DNA from: JAHFKM01 sp035655455
GTDB lineage: Archaea > Nanobdellota > Nanobdellia > SCGC-AAA011-G17 > GW2011-AR18
Direction: 5' to 3'
DNA: 46,599 bases
Assembly: GCA_035655455.1 (NCBI GenBank)
Contig: DASRUL010000021.1
Coordinates: forward strand, 1 to 46,599
Shown here: positions 15,601-22,405 of the stretch, piece after piece
How positions within the stretch are numbered: the first letter of the stretch is position 1
Layout of the letters: each line of letters opens with the position of its first letter
Translations under genes and position numbers: made by a program
The notes under the pieces: model-generated
Database searches by the model: none
Told to the model about the DNA's origin: nothing
The model's input: only the letters and a program-made list of their open reading frames with translations

Positions 15601-17658
15601 TTAAGATATGTTCTTCACGATCTTGGTAAGTAAGTCTACGCCTTTCGCGAGTTCCTCTTTGACAACAGGATCTGCTGAGTCTTCTCTGACTTCGTTGAGG
15701 GATGCTTTCGTTTCTTTTAGGGTGAGTAATTCTGTGCGAAGAGTTTCATTGTCTGGGTCTCCTTTGAGGAGTTTGAAGGTTTTTGTAAGTCTGTCTCGTT
15801 CTTTCTTGAGCGCGTTTTTAGAAACGTTGTCTTCGGTGTGTTCAATGAGCGTGCCAAGCAAGCCAATGGTCTCGTTGAGATAAGTGACTTCTTTTTTGTA
15901 GAGGCCTCCGCTTTTTTTCTCAGGAAGGATAAAAGAGAAGAGGCGTTTGGTGAACGGTTCTTGTGGTTTGGGTTGTTTGTAAAGAGGCGTGTCTTTTTGG
16001 GGGAGTAAACTGTTTCTCTTTTTGATAACGACGAAGAGGAGTGATCCAACGACGCCAACGACGAAGAGTGTGAGAAGCAAAATGTAAGGAAAATTGTCCT
16101 GTCTGAGGGAGTCTGCGATAGTTATTAATATTTCGTCTGTGACTGCTTCTCCTGAGGGGTCTGTTGCGGTAATCTTGACGGTTTCACTTGCGATGTCTGT
16201 TGTTGCGAGACTGAAGACGACTTGGCTCTGGGTGTGGAAGCTGGTGTTGACGCTGACTGCCTCTCCGACAGTATAGCGAAGAGTGTCTCCGTCTGGGTCT
16301 TGAAAGTGGCTGTTCAGGTCGATAGTGATGCTGGTTTGGTTTTCGTCAAAGGTAAGGTTTGGGAGTGCTTGCTGGAGGGTGGGCGCTTGGTTTTGGTGGA
16401 CAACAGTCAAGGTGACGTTGTTGCTGTGAGCAATGAGTGTCGGGCTGGTAACGGTGAAGACAACCGAGTCTGTTCCTGTCCATCCTTGAGGTGGTGTGAG
16501 AATTGCTGTGCTTTCGTTAAAAGTAATAACAACAGTTTGTGATCCTGTTGCGCTGAAGGTCGCGTTTGCTGGAATACCTCGTAAGTATAAGGTTAAGTCT
16601 AGGGTGTGAGCGTGATTTCGTTTCCATTGTTGGTTTGGAACGGTGAAGCTTTCTCGTGTTGGTTCAAGGATTGCGGGTTGGATGGTGAAGGTAAGGTTGA
16701 GATAAACTTGGTTGGAAGGAGTGCTGTTTGTTCCGTCGTATGCGGAAAAGCTGAGATTGCGTTGAGTGGTTTCTTGAAGAGTGGAGGTGAGGGTAGCCTT
16801 GCTTCCGTTGAGGGCGATAGTAACTCCTCCTGGTTGTGTCGCGTTGTAAGTGAGGTTGTTGTTCTCGATGTCAGTGTAATACTCTGAGAGGGTGAGAGTG
16901 GCACTTTGATTAAAGGAAAGGGTTTGATTAGGAATGGCCCTTGTCAGAAGGGGTGGGTCGTTGACTGATTGGATGATGAAAGAAAGATATTGTGTTAGGG
17001 AAACATTTTGTGAGCTTGCGGTGATGCTGAGGCTTGCTGTTCCATAAGTATTAGAGGCAAGGGTGCAATTAAAATATCTATTCGAGCTGATGGCGCAGTC
17101 TATGAGGCTGGTGTTGGTTTGTGTCCTTGTATAAGTGATGTTGGAGTGTTGGATGTTTGTTTGGGTGAAGTTCCAGAGGTCAAGAGAGCTAAAGGCCGCG
17201 TCTTCTGAGAGAGTTTGGTTTGGTATGCTGAGGTTAATGCTAACAACGAGAGGTGCTGTTTGTGGTTGGAAGGTGATGGTGCGTTCTTCTGTGCTGCTGT
17301 AGGTTCCGTTTGGGGTGATGTTTCCGTAGGCTCTATAAGTGATGGTTCCTGCCCCTGCCTTTTCTAAAATCCATGTTGTGCCGCTGCCGATCATGGTTTC
17401 GTTAACGCCATTCCATTGAACCCAAGCGAGGGTGAGGGGGACTGCTGAGGTGAGGTTAAGGAGAATGCTGCCGTTCGCGGTGGCTCCTGATGATGGCGTG
17501 GGGGGGACAAAACTAAGGTTGAGTGCCGCCGGATCGTAAATAGCGTACCCTGTGAGTTGTGGCTCTTTGAGAAGCGATAAAAGAATAACGCCGAGGCTGA
17601 GGAGGATGAAGAAGAGCGAGAGCGTGGAGAGTAATTGTGACTTTCCTTTTTTGCGCAT
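15601..17658 (-). CDS. Large Ig/cadherin-like surface protein with cytoplasmic tail
   Basis: A 685-residue type I membrane protein. Residues 10-30 are a hydrophobic anchor or signal followed by KEPQLTGYAIYD. The ectodomain (about 40-520) is Thr/Ser/Asn-rich beta sandwich sequence with repeated modules: PNQTLSEDA, IPNQTLSFNQSATLTLSEYYTD, LPNLTFDENQTSITIDLNSHFQDPDGD, each like cadherin/Ig repeats of archaeal surface proteins, and it holds many Asn-x-Ser/Thr sequons. A transmembrane helix lies at about 523-545, then a 137-residue charged, helical cytoplasmic domain. A TATA element 25-30 bases upstream suggests a leaderless transcript. Role is inferred: cell-surface structure or host attachment, with an intracellular coiled tail. 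Confidence 0.85.
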   Translation of the reverse strand: MRKKGKSQLLSTLSLFFILLSLGVILLSLLKEPQLTGYAIYDPAALNLSFVPPTPSSGATANGSILLNLTSAVPLTLAWVQWNGVNETMIGSGTTWILEKAGAGTITYRAYGNITPNGTYSSTEERTITFQPQTAPLVVSINLSIPNQTLSEDAAFSSLDLWNFTQTNIQHSNITYTRTQTNTSLIDCAISSNRYFNCTLASNTYGTASLSITASSQNVSLTQYLSFIIQSVNDPPLLTRAIPNQTLSFNQSATLTLSEYYTDIENNNLTYNATQPGGVTIALNGSKATLTSTLQETTQRNLSFSAYDGTNSTPSNQVYLNLTFTIQPAILEPTRESFTVPNQQWKRNHAHTLDLTLYLRGIPANATFSATGSQTVVITFNESTAILTPPQGWTGTDSVVFTVTSPTLIAHSNNVTLTVVHQNQAPTLQQALPNLTFDENQTSITIDLNSHFQDPDGDTLRYTVGEAVSVNTSFHTQSQVVFSLATTDIASETVKITATDPSGEAVTDEILITIADSLRQDNFPYILLLTLFVVGVVGSLLFVVIKKRNSLLPQKDTPLYKQPKPQEPFTKRLFSFILPEKKSGGLYKKEVTYLNETIGLLGTLIEHTEDNVSKNALKKERDRLTKTFKLLKGDPDNETLRTELLTLKETKASLNEVREDSADPVVKEELAKGVDLLTKIVKNIS

Positions 17659-17680
17659 GGATGCTCTTAGCTTTATGCTG

Positions 17681-17691
17681 TTTTATATAAC
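17681..17691 (-). promoter_or_regulatory. TATA box of the surface protein gene
   Basis: Minus-strand AAGTTATATAAAAC lies about 27 bases before the ATG at 17658, fitting a leaderless transcript. Confidence 0.55.
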
Positions 17692-17717
17692 TTGTGTTTG
17701 GTGTGGTGAGGAAAAGG

Positions 17718-17727
17718 GTTTTATAGG
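17718..17727 (+). promoter_or_regulatory. TATA box of the transglutaminase-like gene
   Basis: GTTTTATAGG is centred about 27 bases before ATG 17749 but only 12 before the in-frame ATG at 17734, so it decides the start in favour of 17749. Confidence 0.55.
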
Positions 17728-17748
17728 TGGAAGATGGTTTTTTGTTTA

Positions 17749-19623
17749 ATGAAAAAAAGAGGGTTTGTTGGAATAATTCTCGTGCTGTTTCTTGTTCAGA
17801 TTGTGGCTGGTCAGTTGAACGACGCGTCGTCGCTGGTTGTGGATGCGAATGTAAGCTTTGGTTTCTTTGTGAATGAGGAAATTAAGAATTTGAGTGCGAA
17901 TATTACCTATTTTCCAAGAGAGGGAAAGAATGCTCAAGTGACGAAGTTGGAAATAACGAGTGTTCCTGAGAGTAGGCTTGTTTCGAGGGGTGAGGAGCAT
18001 ATGTTGATCGAGTGGCCGGTTACGTTGGGGGAGGGGTCATTCAAGGTTGATGGTACAATACGGAACCGTGTTGGTGAGAAGGCGTTTGGAGACGTCTCTT
18101 TTTCTGGAAGAGATCTTGAGAAATATATGGCGGCTACGAAATTTATTAATGCCGATGATAAAGAGATAAGAAAGACTGCTTTAGAGATTGTGGGTGGGGA
18201 AGAGAATAATTTGAAAAGAGTGGTGAAGCTTGCGTTGTGGACGCGTGAGAATGTTAAGTATGATCTTTCATCGTTGACTGTTGAGGCGTCGTTGCCTGCG
18301 AGAAAGGTGTTGGAGTCTAGGGAAGGGGTGTGTGATGAGATTACGATTTTGTTTATCGCGTTCGCGCGTTCGTTGGGGATTCCTGCGAGGTACGTGTCTG
18401 GGATTGTGTACGCTGACGCGTTTAAGGAGAAGTGGGTTCCTCATGCGTGGGCTGAGGTGTGGATGAATGGGGAGTGGGTTCCTTTCGATGTGACGCTTGG
18501 CCAGTTGGGTTGGGTTGATCCGACGCACGTGGGGATGAAGGCCTCCGAGGACGTTGATTATTCTTCAATTGTGTACAAGTGGGCTTCTGAGAAAGGTCGT
18601 GTTGTTCCGAAAGGGGTAAAAGTAAATGCTGTTGGGAGGGAGGCGGTGGCTTCTTCTGGCGAGGGAAGGATTGTTGGTGTAAGGGTGCTTGAGGATAGGG
18701 TTTTTTTGGGGAGTGTTGTTCCCGTTGAGGTGGAGGTGGTGAACCCTTCTGAGAAGTTTGTGTTTGATGTTGTGTCGTTGAGGGGTGCGGCTGTTGTCGG
18801 GTTTGAGAGTATCCCGGTATTTTTAAGTCCTCAAGAGGGAAAGAAAATATTTTTCTTAGCAAGGGTTCCCCGTGAGGGTGTTGCTGATGTCGAGATGAAG
18901 GTTGAGGTGAAGGACAGTATGAATAATGTTTTTGTTTCTTCCTTGGTTGTTGGGAAAAAGTACAAGTTTGTGTCTTTGGAGGAGGCCGAGCTCTTGGTGA
19001 GAAAATCCTTGGTTGAGAGGGATGAGTTGCCGTTGTTGGGGTTGGAGTGTCTTTCTGAAAAAAATGAAAATAAGATCTTGAAATGCCAAGTTGAAAACAA
19101 AGATGTGAAAGATGCGAGGAAAGTGAAGATTTGTAAGGGGGATGAGTGTGTTGTTCGTGATGTCAAGGCTAGAGGGAAGGAGCGTGTTGAGTTTTCTTGG
19201 GGTGGTGAGGTGTTAATAATGATGGAGTATGAGGGTCGTGAGGAGAAACATGTGATAAGCGCTCTTGATGAGAAGGGTGTGGTGAAGATTGGGGATGTAT
19301 CATGTCCGAAGAGGTTAGGGTATGGGGAAAAAGCAAGGATGGTTGTTGGTTTGGAGGCTGAGGAGTTTGTGGAGGAGGTGTACCTTACCGTTGAGGGCTT
19401 GTTGCCCTATAAGGTGAAGGATTTTAAGGGAAAGCAGGTGGTGGTGCTTCCTGTGCGTGGGAATTATTTTGCTGAGAGCGGCGGCTTGGTAAAAATTAGC
19501 GTGAATTATAATGATGTGGAGGGGTCTCGTTTGAGTGTTGAAAGTTCGTGCAAGATTGAAATTGGTGAAGTGCCGTGGTGGGAAAAGGTATTTTTGAGAG
19601 TGAGGGAGGCTATGTCATTTTAG
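17749..19623 (+). CDS. Secreted transglutaminase-like (papain-fold) protein
   Basis: A 624-residue protein with a signal peptide (MKKRGFVGIILVLFLVQIVAG). A transglutaminase-like core at about residues 150-270 shows the full triad: Cys195 in EGVCDEIT, His232 in VPHAWAEVW and Asp247 in PFDVTLGQ. Upstream is a beta-rich domain; downstream about 350 residues of beta-sandwich repeats carry more Cys. Archaeal members are thought to act as peptidases or cross-linking enzymes outside the cell; the substrate is unknown. The start at 17749 is chosen because it begins the signal peptide and is correctly spaced from the TATA box. It is divergent from the surface protein gene, so the two may act together on the cell surface. 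Confidence 0.85.
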   Translation: MKKRGFVGIILVLFLVQIVAGQLNDASSLVVDANVSFGFFVNEEIKNLSANITYFPREGKNAQVTKLEITSVPESRLVSRGEEHMLIEWPVTLGEGSFKVDGTIRNRVGEKAFGDVSFSGRDLEKYMAATKFINADDKEIRKTALEIVGGEENNLKRVVKLALWTRENVKYDLSSLTVEASLPARKVLESREGVCDEITILFIAFARSLGIPARYVSGIVYADAFKEKWVPHAWAEVWMNGEWVPFDVTLGQLGWVDPTHVGMKASEDVDYSSIVYKWASEKGRVVPKGVKVNAVGREAVASSGEGRIVGVRVLEDRVFLGSVVPVEVEVVNPSEKFVFDVVSLRGAAVVGFESIPVFLSPQEGKKIFFLARVPREGVADVEMKVEVKDSMNNVFVSSLVVGKKYKFVSLEEAELLVRKSLVERDELPLLGLECLSEKNENKILKCQVENKDVKDARKVKICKGDECVVRDVKARGKERVEFSWGGEVLIMMEYEGREEKHVISALDEKGVVKIGDVSCPKRLGYGEKARMVVGLEAEEFVEEVYLTVEGLLPYKVKDFKGKQVVVLPVRGNYFAESGGLVKISVNYNDVEGSRLSVESSCKIEIGEVPWWEKVFLRVREAMSF

Positions 19624-19626
19624 TGA

Positions 19627-20334
19627 TTAATCTTCGAAGTCATGTTGGTCGGTATGTTCTTTTCCATCTACAAAAACTTTTCTGAGGATTGTTCCTCTTC
19701 GTTTCGCGTGGAGTCTTGATTGTTCCAAACCACGTTCGTATTCTTTTGGAACGCTTAAGGAAGTGATGGTGTAGGTGTGGGATATTTCTAAAAGATGGTA
19801 TTCTTCTTTGATGTCGAAGGCGAGGTCTTCAGAGATGTTGTTGGTTGTTGTGGAGAGGGCGCAGAAGTCTGCTTTTGGCCTTTTGTCTCCGCTCTTTCCT
19901 GGTTTTGCTGAGGTTGGTGATTTGACCTTGGTTTTGAGTTCTCCTTGTTCTGTTTTGAAGGAAAGCAGGATTAAAGCTTGGGAAAAATTTTTGAAAAGAT
20001 CGTTGATGGCTTGTTTGTCCATGTCCGTGTCGAGAAGGTAAGTCTTGACGCCTGCGAATTGTTTTTGTCCTGCTGGTGTGAAGGGAAGCTCGTTTTTTAT
20101 GTCTTTGGTGGTGATAACGCCCCCTGTGACGCGTGTTTTTCCTTGAAGGTGTTCCGCGAGCGAGAGTGCGAGTTCTCCTGCGAACTCAAAGCTTGTTTTT
20201 ATTTTTGTGAGGTTTTTTGTCTTGGTTATTGTGATAAGCGCTCTGTTTTCATAGGTGCCTTTGCCGTAGCGGGTGAATTGTTTGTGAACCGATTCGTCTG
20301 TTGTTCCTTCGAAGATTTTTCTGATGAAGTTCAT
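19627..20334 (-). CDS. Unrecognised 235-residue protein
   Basis: I do not recognise a named family, although the opening (MNFIRKIFEGTTDESVHKQFTRYGKG) has the look of a conserved DPANN hypothetical. The protein is soluble, basic, alpha/beta, with a Lys/Ser/Pro-rich linker near residue 142 (SPTSAKPGKSGDKRPKADFC) that divides it into an N-terminal half with a FEFAGELALSLAEHL helix and a C-terminal half of strands (YHLLEISHTYTITSLSVPKEY). It overlaps by ATGA with the tiny membrane peptide gene upstream, so the two form one transcription unit. Confidence 0.75.
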   Translation of the reverse strand: MNFIRKIFEGTTDESVHKQFTRYGKGTYENRALITITKTKNLTKIKTSFEFAGELALSLAEHLQGKTRVTGGVITTKDIKNELPFTPAGQKQFAGVKTYLLDTDMDKQAINDLFKNFSQALILLSFKTEQGELKTKVKSPTSAKPGKSGDKRPKADFCALSTTTNNISEDLAFDIKEEYHLLEISHTYTITSLSVPKEYERGLEQSRLHAKRRGTILRKVFVDGKEHTDQHDFED

Positions 20335-20429
20335 GTGAATAATTCCTTGTGTTTTTTCTCTCCCACAACAACCCAGTAGATGACTGCTGTGCTGAGGAGG
20401 ATGAGGAAGATAACGAGAGTGGTATTCAT
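20331..20429 (-). CDS. 32-residue single-pass membrane peptide
   Basis: A short frame starts at ATG 20429 and ends in a four-base ATGA overlap with the next gene. The product is MNTTLVIFLILLSTAVIYWV followed by VVGEKKHKELFT: one transmembrane helix with a basic cytoplasmic end. A TATA box (CCTTTAAATAAA, minus strand) lies about 27 bases upstream, giving a leaderless transcript. Correct promoter spacing and the stop/start overlap are good evidence that this tiny gene is real. Its function is unknown; it may anchor the protein encoded next. Confidence 0.65.
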   Translation of the reverse strand: MNTTLVIFLILLSTAVIYWVVVGEKKHKELFT

Positions 20430-20450
20430 AAAATAAGAGAAAGTAAAAGT

Positions 20451-20462
20451 TTTATTTAAAGG
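20451..20462 (-). promoter_or_regulatory. TATA box of the membrane peptide operon
   Basis: Minus-strand CCTTTAAATAAA is centred 27 bases before ATG 20429. Confidence 0.5.
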
Positions 20463-20465
20463 TTT

Positions 20466-20535
20466 GCGCCAACCGGGATTTGAACCCGGGCCATCAGCTT
20501 GGGAAGCTGAGATCCTACCGCTAGACTATTGGCGC
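20466..20535 (-). tRNA. tRNA-Gly(CCC)
   Basis: A complete 70-base cloverleaf reads on the minus strand: acceptor GCGCCAA/TTGGCGC, D arm GTCT/GGAT, anticodon stem TCAGC/GCTGA around loop TTCCCAA (anticodon CCC), T arm CCGGG-TTCGAAT-CCCGG. No intron. The discriminator is A and no CCA is encoded. It shares a central TATA element with the divergent MetRS gene. Confidence 0.95.
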
Positions 20536-20557
20536 GTGGAGAAACGTTTAATGAGTA

Positions 20558-20569
20558 AATTTATAAAGA
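20558..20569. promoter_or_regulatory. Shared TATA box, MetRS (+) and tRNA-Gly (-)
   Basis: AATTTATAAAGA is near-palindromic and is centred about 27 bases from both the MetRS ATG (20590) and the tRNA-Gly 5' end (20535), so one element may serve both directions. Confidence 0.5.
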
Positions 20570-20589
20570 TTATAGTGGTTTGGTGGATA

Positions 20590-22068
20590 ATGGGAAAAGT
20601 ATTTTTTGTGACAACCGCGATTGATTATGTAAACGCAGAACCGCATATAGGCCATGCATATCAAAAGGTTATTGCGGATGTTTTGGCGCGGTGGCATAAG
20701 TTAAATGATGAAAAGGTGTTTTTTCTTACTGGGACTGATGAGCATGGCCAGAAGATTGAACGGAAAGCGGCGGAGGAAAAGAAAGATCCGAAAGAGTTCT
20801 GTGATGAAATGGCAAAAAAGTTTAAGGATGCTTGGGAAGAGCTAGATGTTAAGTCTGATCGTTTTATCAGAACGACGGATAAGGATCATGGAGAGTTTGT
20901 GAAGAGGTTTGTGAAGAGGATGTATGAGAGGGGGGATATTTACAAGGGGAGTTATGAGGGGTGGTATTGTGTGCCGTGTGAGACGTTTTATACTGAAAAG
21001 GATCTTGTTGAGAAGAGTTGTCCAGTGCATAAGAGGCCTGCGGAGTATTTGAGTGAGAAAACGTATTATTTTAGGATGAGTAAATACCAAAAAAAGCTTT
21101 TGCAGTGGTATGAGGAGCATCCTGAATTTGTTTTGCCGGAGACGCGGAGGAATGAAATAAAAAATAGGGTGAAAGAGGGATTGCAGGATTTGAGTATAAC
21201 AAGAACTTCTTTTCGGTGGGGGATACCTTTTCCTTACGATGATAAACACATTCTTTATGTGTGGTATGAGGCGCTTATAAATTATCTTAGTGGCGCGGGC
21301 AAAAAACAAGAGTATTGGCCGGCGACGCTTCATTTATTAGGGAAAGACAATGGCTGGTTCCACGCGGTAATATGGCCGACGATGCTATTTTCAGCAGGAT
21401 ACCCGCTTCCGCGGACGGTGTTTGTTCATGGATTTTTAACAGTGAACGGTGAGAAGATCAGCAAAACGCTAGGAAACGTGATTTCTCCGTTGTATCTTAA
21501 GAAAAAGTATGGTGCTGATGCGGTGAGGTATTTTTTGGTGCGGGAAATACCATTTGGTGAGGATGGAAATTTTTCAGAGAGGGATTTGGTGAAGCGGCAT
21601 AATAATGAGTTGGCCAACGAGGTGGGAAATTTAGTTTCGAGGACATTAACGTTAATAGAGAAAAAACTGGGAGGAAGGATAGAAAAGGCGGCGATTGAAA
21701 AAGAGTTGTTTAAGAAGGTGGATGTTAAAAAGATTAAGAATTTGATGGAAGGTTTAAAGCTAAATGAGGCATTAGCAGAAATTTACAAGTTTGTTCAAGC
21801 TTCAAATAAGTATATTAGTGATAAGGCGCCTTGGAAGGTTGAAGACAAAAAGGAGGTAAACAGGATTTTGTACAACTTATTTGAAGCGATAAGGATACTC
21901 AGTATTCTTTTATCTCCTTTTATTCCGAATACTGCTGAGAAGATAAACGGGCAGTTGGGAATAAAGGGGGGAAAGTTGAAGGATGCTGTTCCTGGAAAAG
22001 TAAAGGAAGCGAAGGTTAAGAAAGGGGAGATTTTGTTTAAGAAGATTGAAGATGGAAGCTACAATTGA
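20590..22068 (+). CDS. metG: Methionyl-tRNA synthetase
   Basis: A 492-residue class I synthetase. HIGH motif at residues 19-22 (AEPHIGHAYQ), zinc ligands Cys127-x2-Cys130 and Cys144-x2-His147, KMSKS-equivalent KISKT at 289-293, then the helical anticodon-binding domain. It charges tRNA-Met. The start MGKVFFVTTAIDY was chosen because it matches the family and lies 27 bases from the TATA box; the frame runs upstream through the tRNA-Gly gene, which is not coding. The C-terminal tRNA-binding domain is absent and is encoded by the next, overlapping gene. Confidence 0.95.
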   Translation: MGKVFFVTTAIDYVNAEPHIGHAYQKVIADVLARWHKLNDEKVFFLTGTDEHGQKIERKAAEEKKDPKEFCDEMAKKFKDAWEELDVKSDRFIRTTDKDHGEFVKRFVKRMYERGDIYKGSYEGWYCVPCETFYTEKDLVEKSCPVHKRPAEYLSEKTYYFRMSKYQKKLLQWYEEHPEFVLPETRRNEIKNRVKEGLQDLSITRTSFRWGIPFPYDDKHILYVWYEALINYLSGAGKKQEYWPATLHLLGKDNGWFHAVIWPTMLFSAGYPLPRTVFVHGFLTVNGEKISKTLGNVISPLYLKKKYGADAVRYFLVREIPFGEDGNFSERDLVKRHNNELANEVGNLVSRTLTLIEKKLGGRIEKAAIEKELFKKVDVKKIKNLMEGLKLNEALAEIYKFVQASNKYISDKAPWKVEDKKEVNRILYNLFEAIRILSILLSPFIPNTAEKINGQLGIKGGKLKDAVPGKVKEAKVKKGEILFKKIEDGSYN

Positions 22069-22378
22069 GGATTTTGGGAAGTTGGATATTCGGATTGCGA
22101 CGATTGTTGCTGTTGAGGATCATCCTAATGCGGAGAAATTGTATATTCTTAAGTTGAATGTTGGTTCTGAAGAGAGGCAAGTGGTTGCGGGGATGAAGGG
22201 GTATTATTCAAAAGAAGAGCCGGTTGGAAAGCAAATTGCGTTTGTGTATAATTTAAAGCCTGCTGTAATTCGGGGTGCGGAAAGTCAGGGGATGATTTTG
22301 GCTGCTGATGACGGAAAGGGAAAGGTCGTTTTTTTAATGCCTGAAAGAAAAATTGAGAATGGTTCTAAAGTGAGATAG
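22052..22378 (+). CDS. MetRS tRNA-binding subunit (EMAPII/Trbp111-like OB fold)
   Basis: A 108-residue protein with the tRNA-binding OB-fold signature LDIRIATIVAVEDHPNAEKLYILKL and RQVVAGMKGYY, ending with LKPAVIRGAESQGMILAA. In many organisms this domain is fused to the MetRS C terminus or works as a separate dimeric subunit. The ATG overlaps the end of metG by 17 bases in another frame, so the pair is co-expressed and probably forms a complex. Confidence 0.93.
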   Translation: MEATIEDFGKLDIRIATIVAVEDHPNAEKLYILKLNVGSEERQVVAGMKGYYSKEEPVGKQIAFVYNLKPAVIRGAESQGMILAADDGKGKVVFLMPERKIENGSKVR

Positions 22379-22405
22379 GATATAATTTAGAGTGCATCCA
22401 ATTGT

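Noticed and set aside
20464..20589. Upstream extension of the MetRS frame
   Set aside because: It runs through the antisense of tRNA-Gly; the TATA position and family alignment fix the start at 20590.
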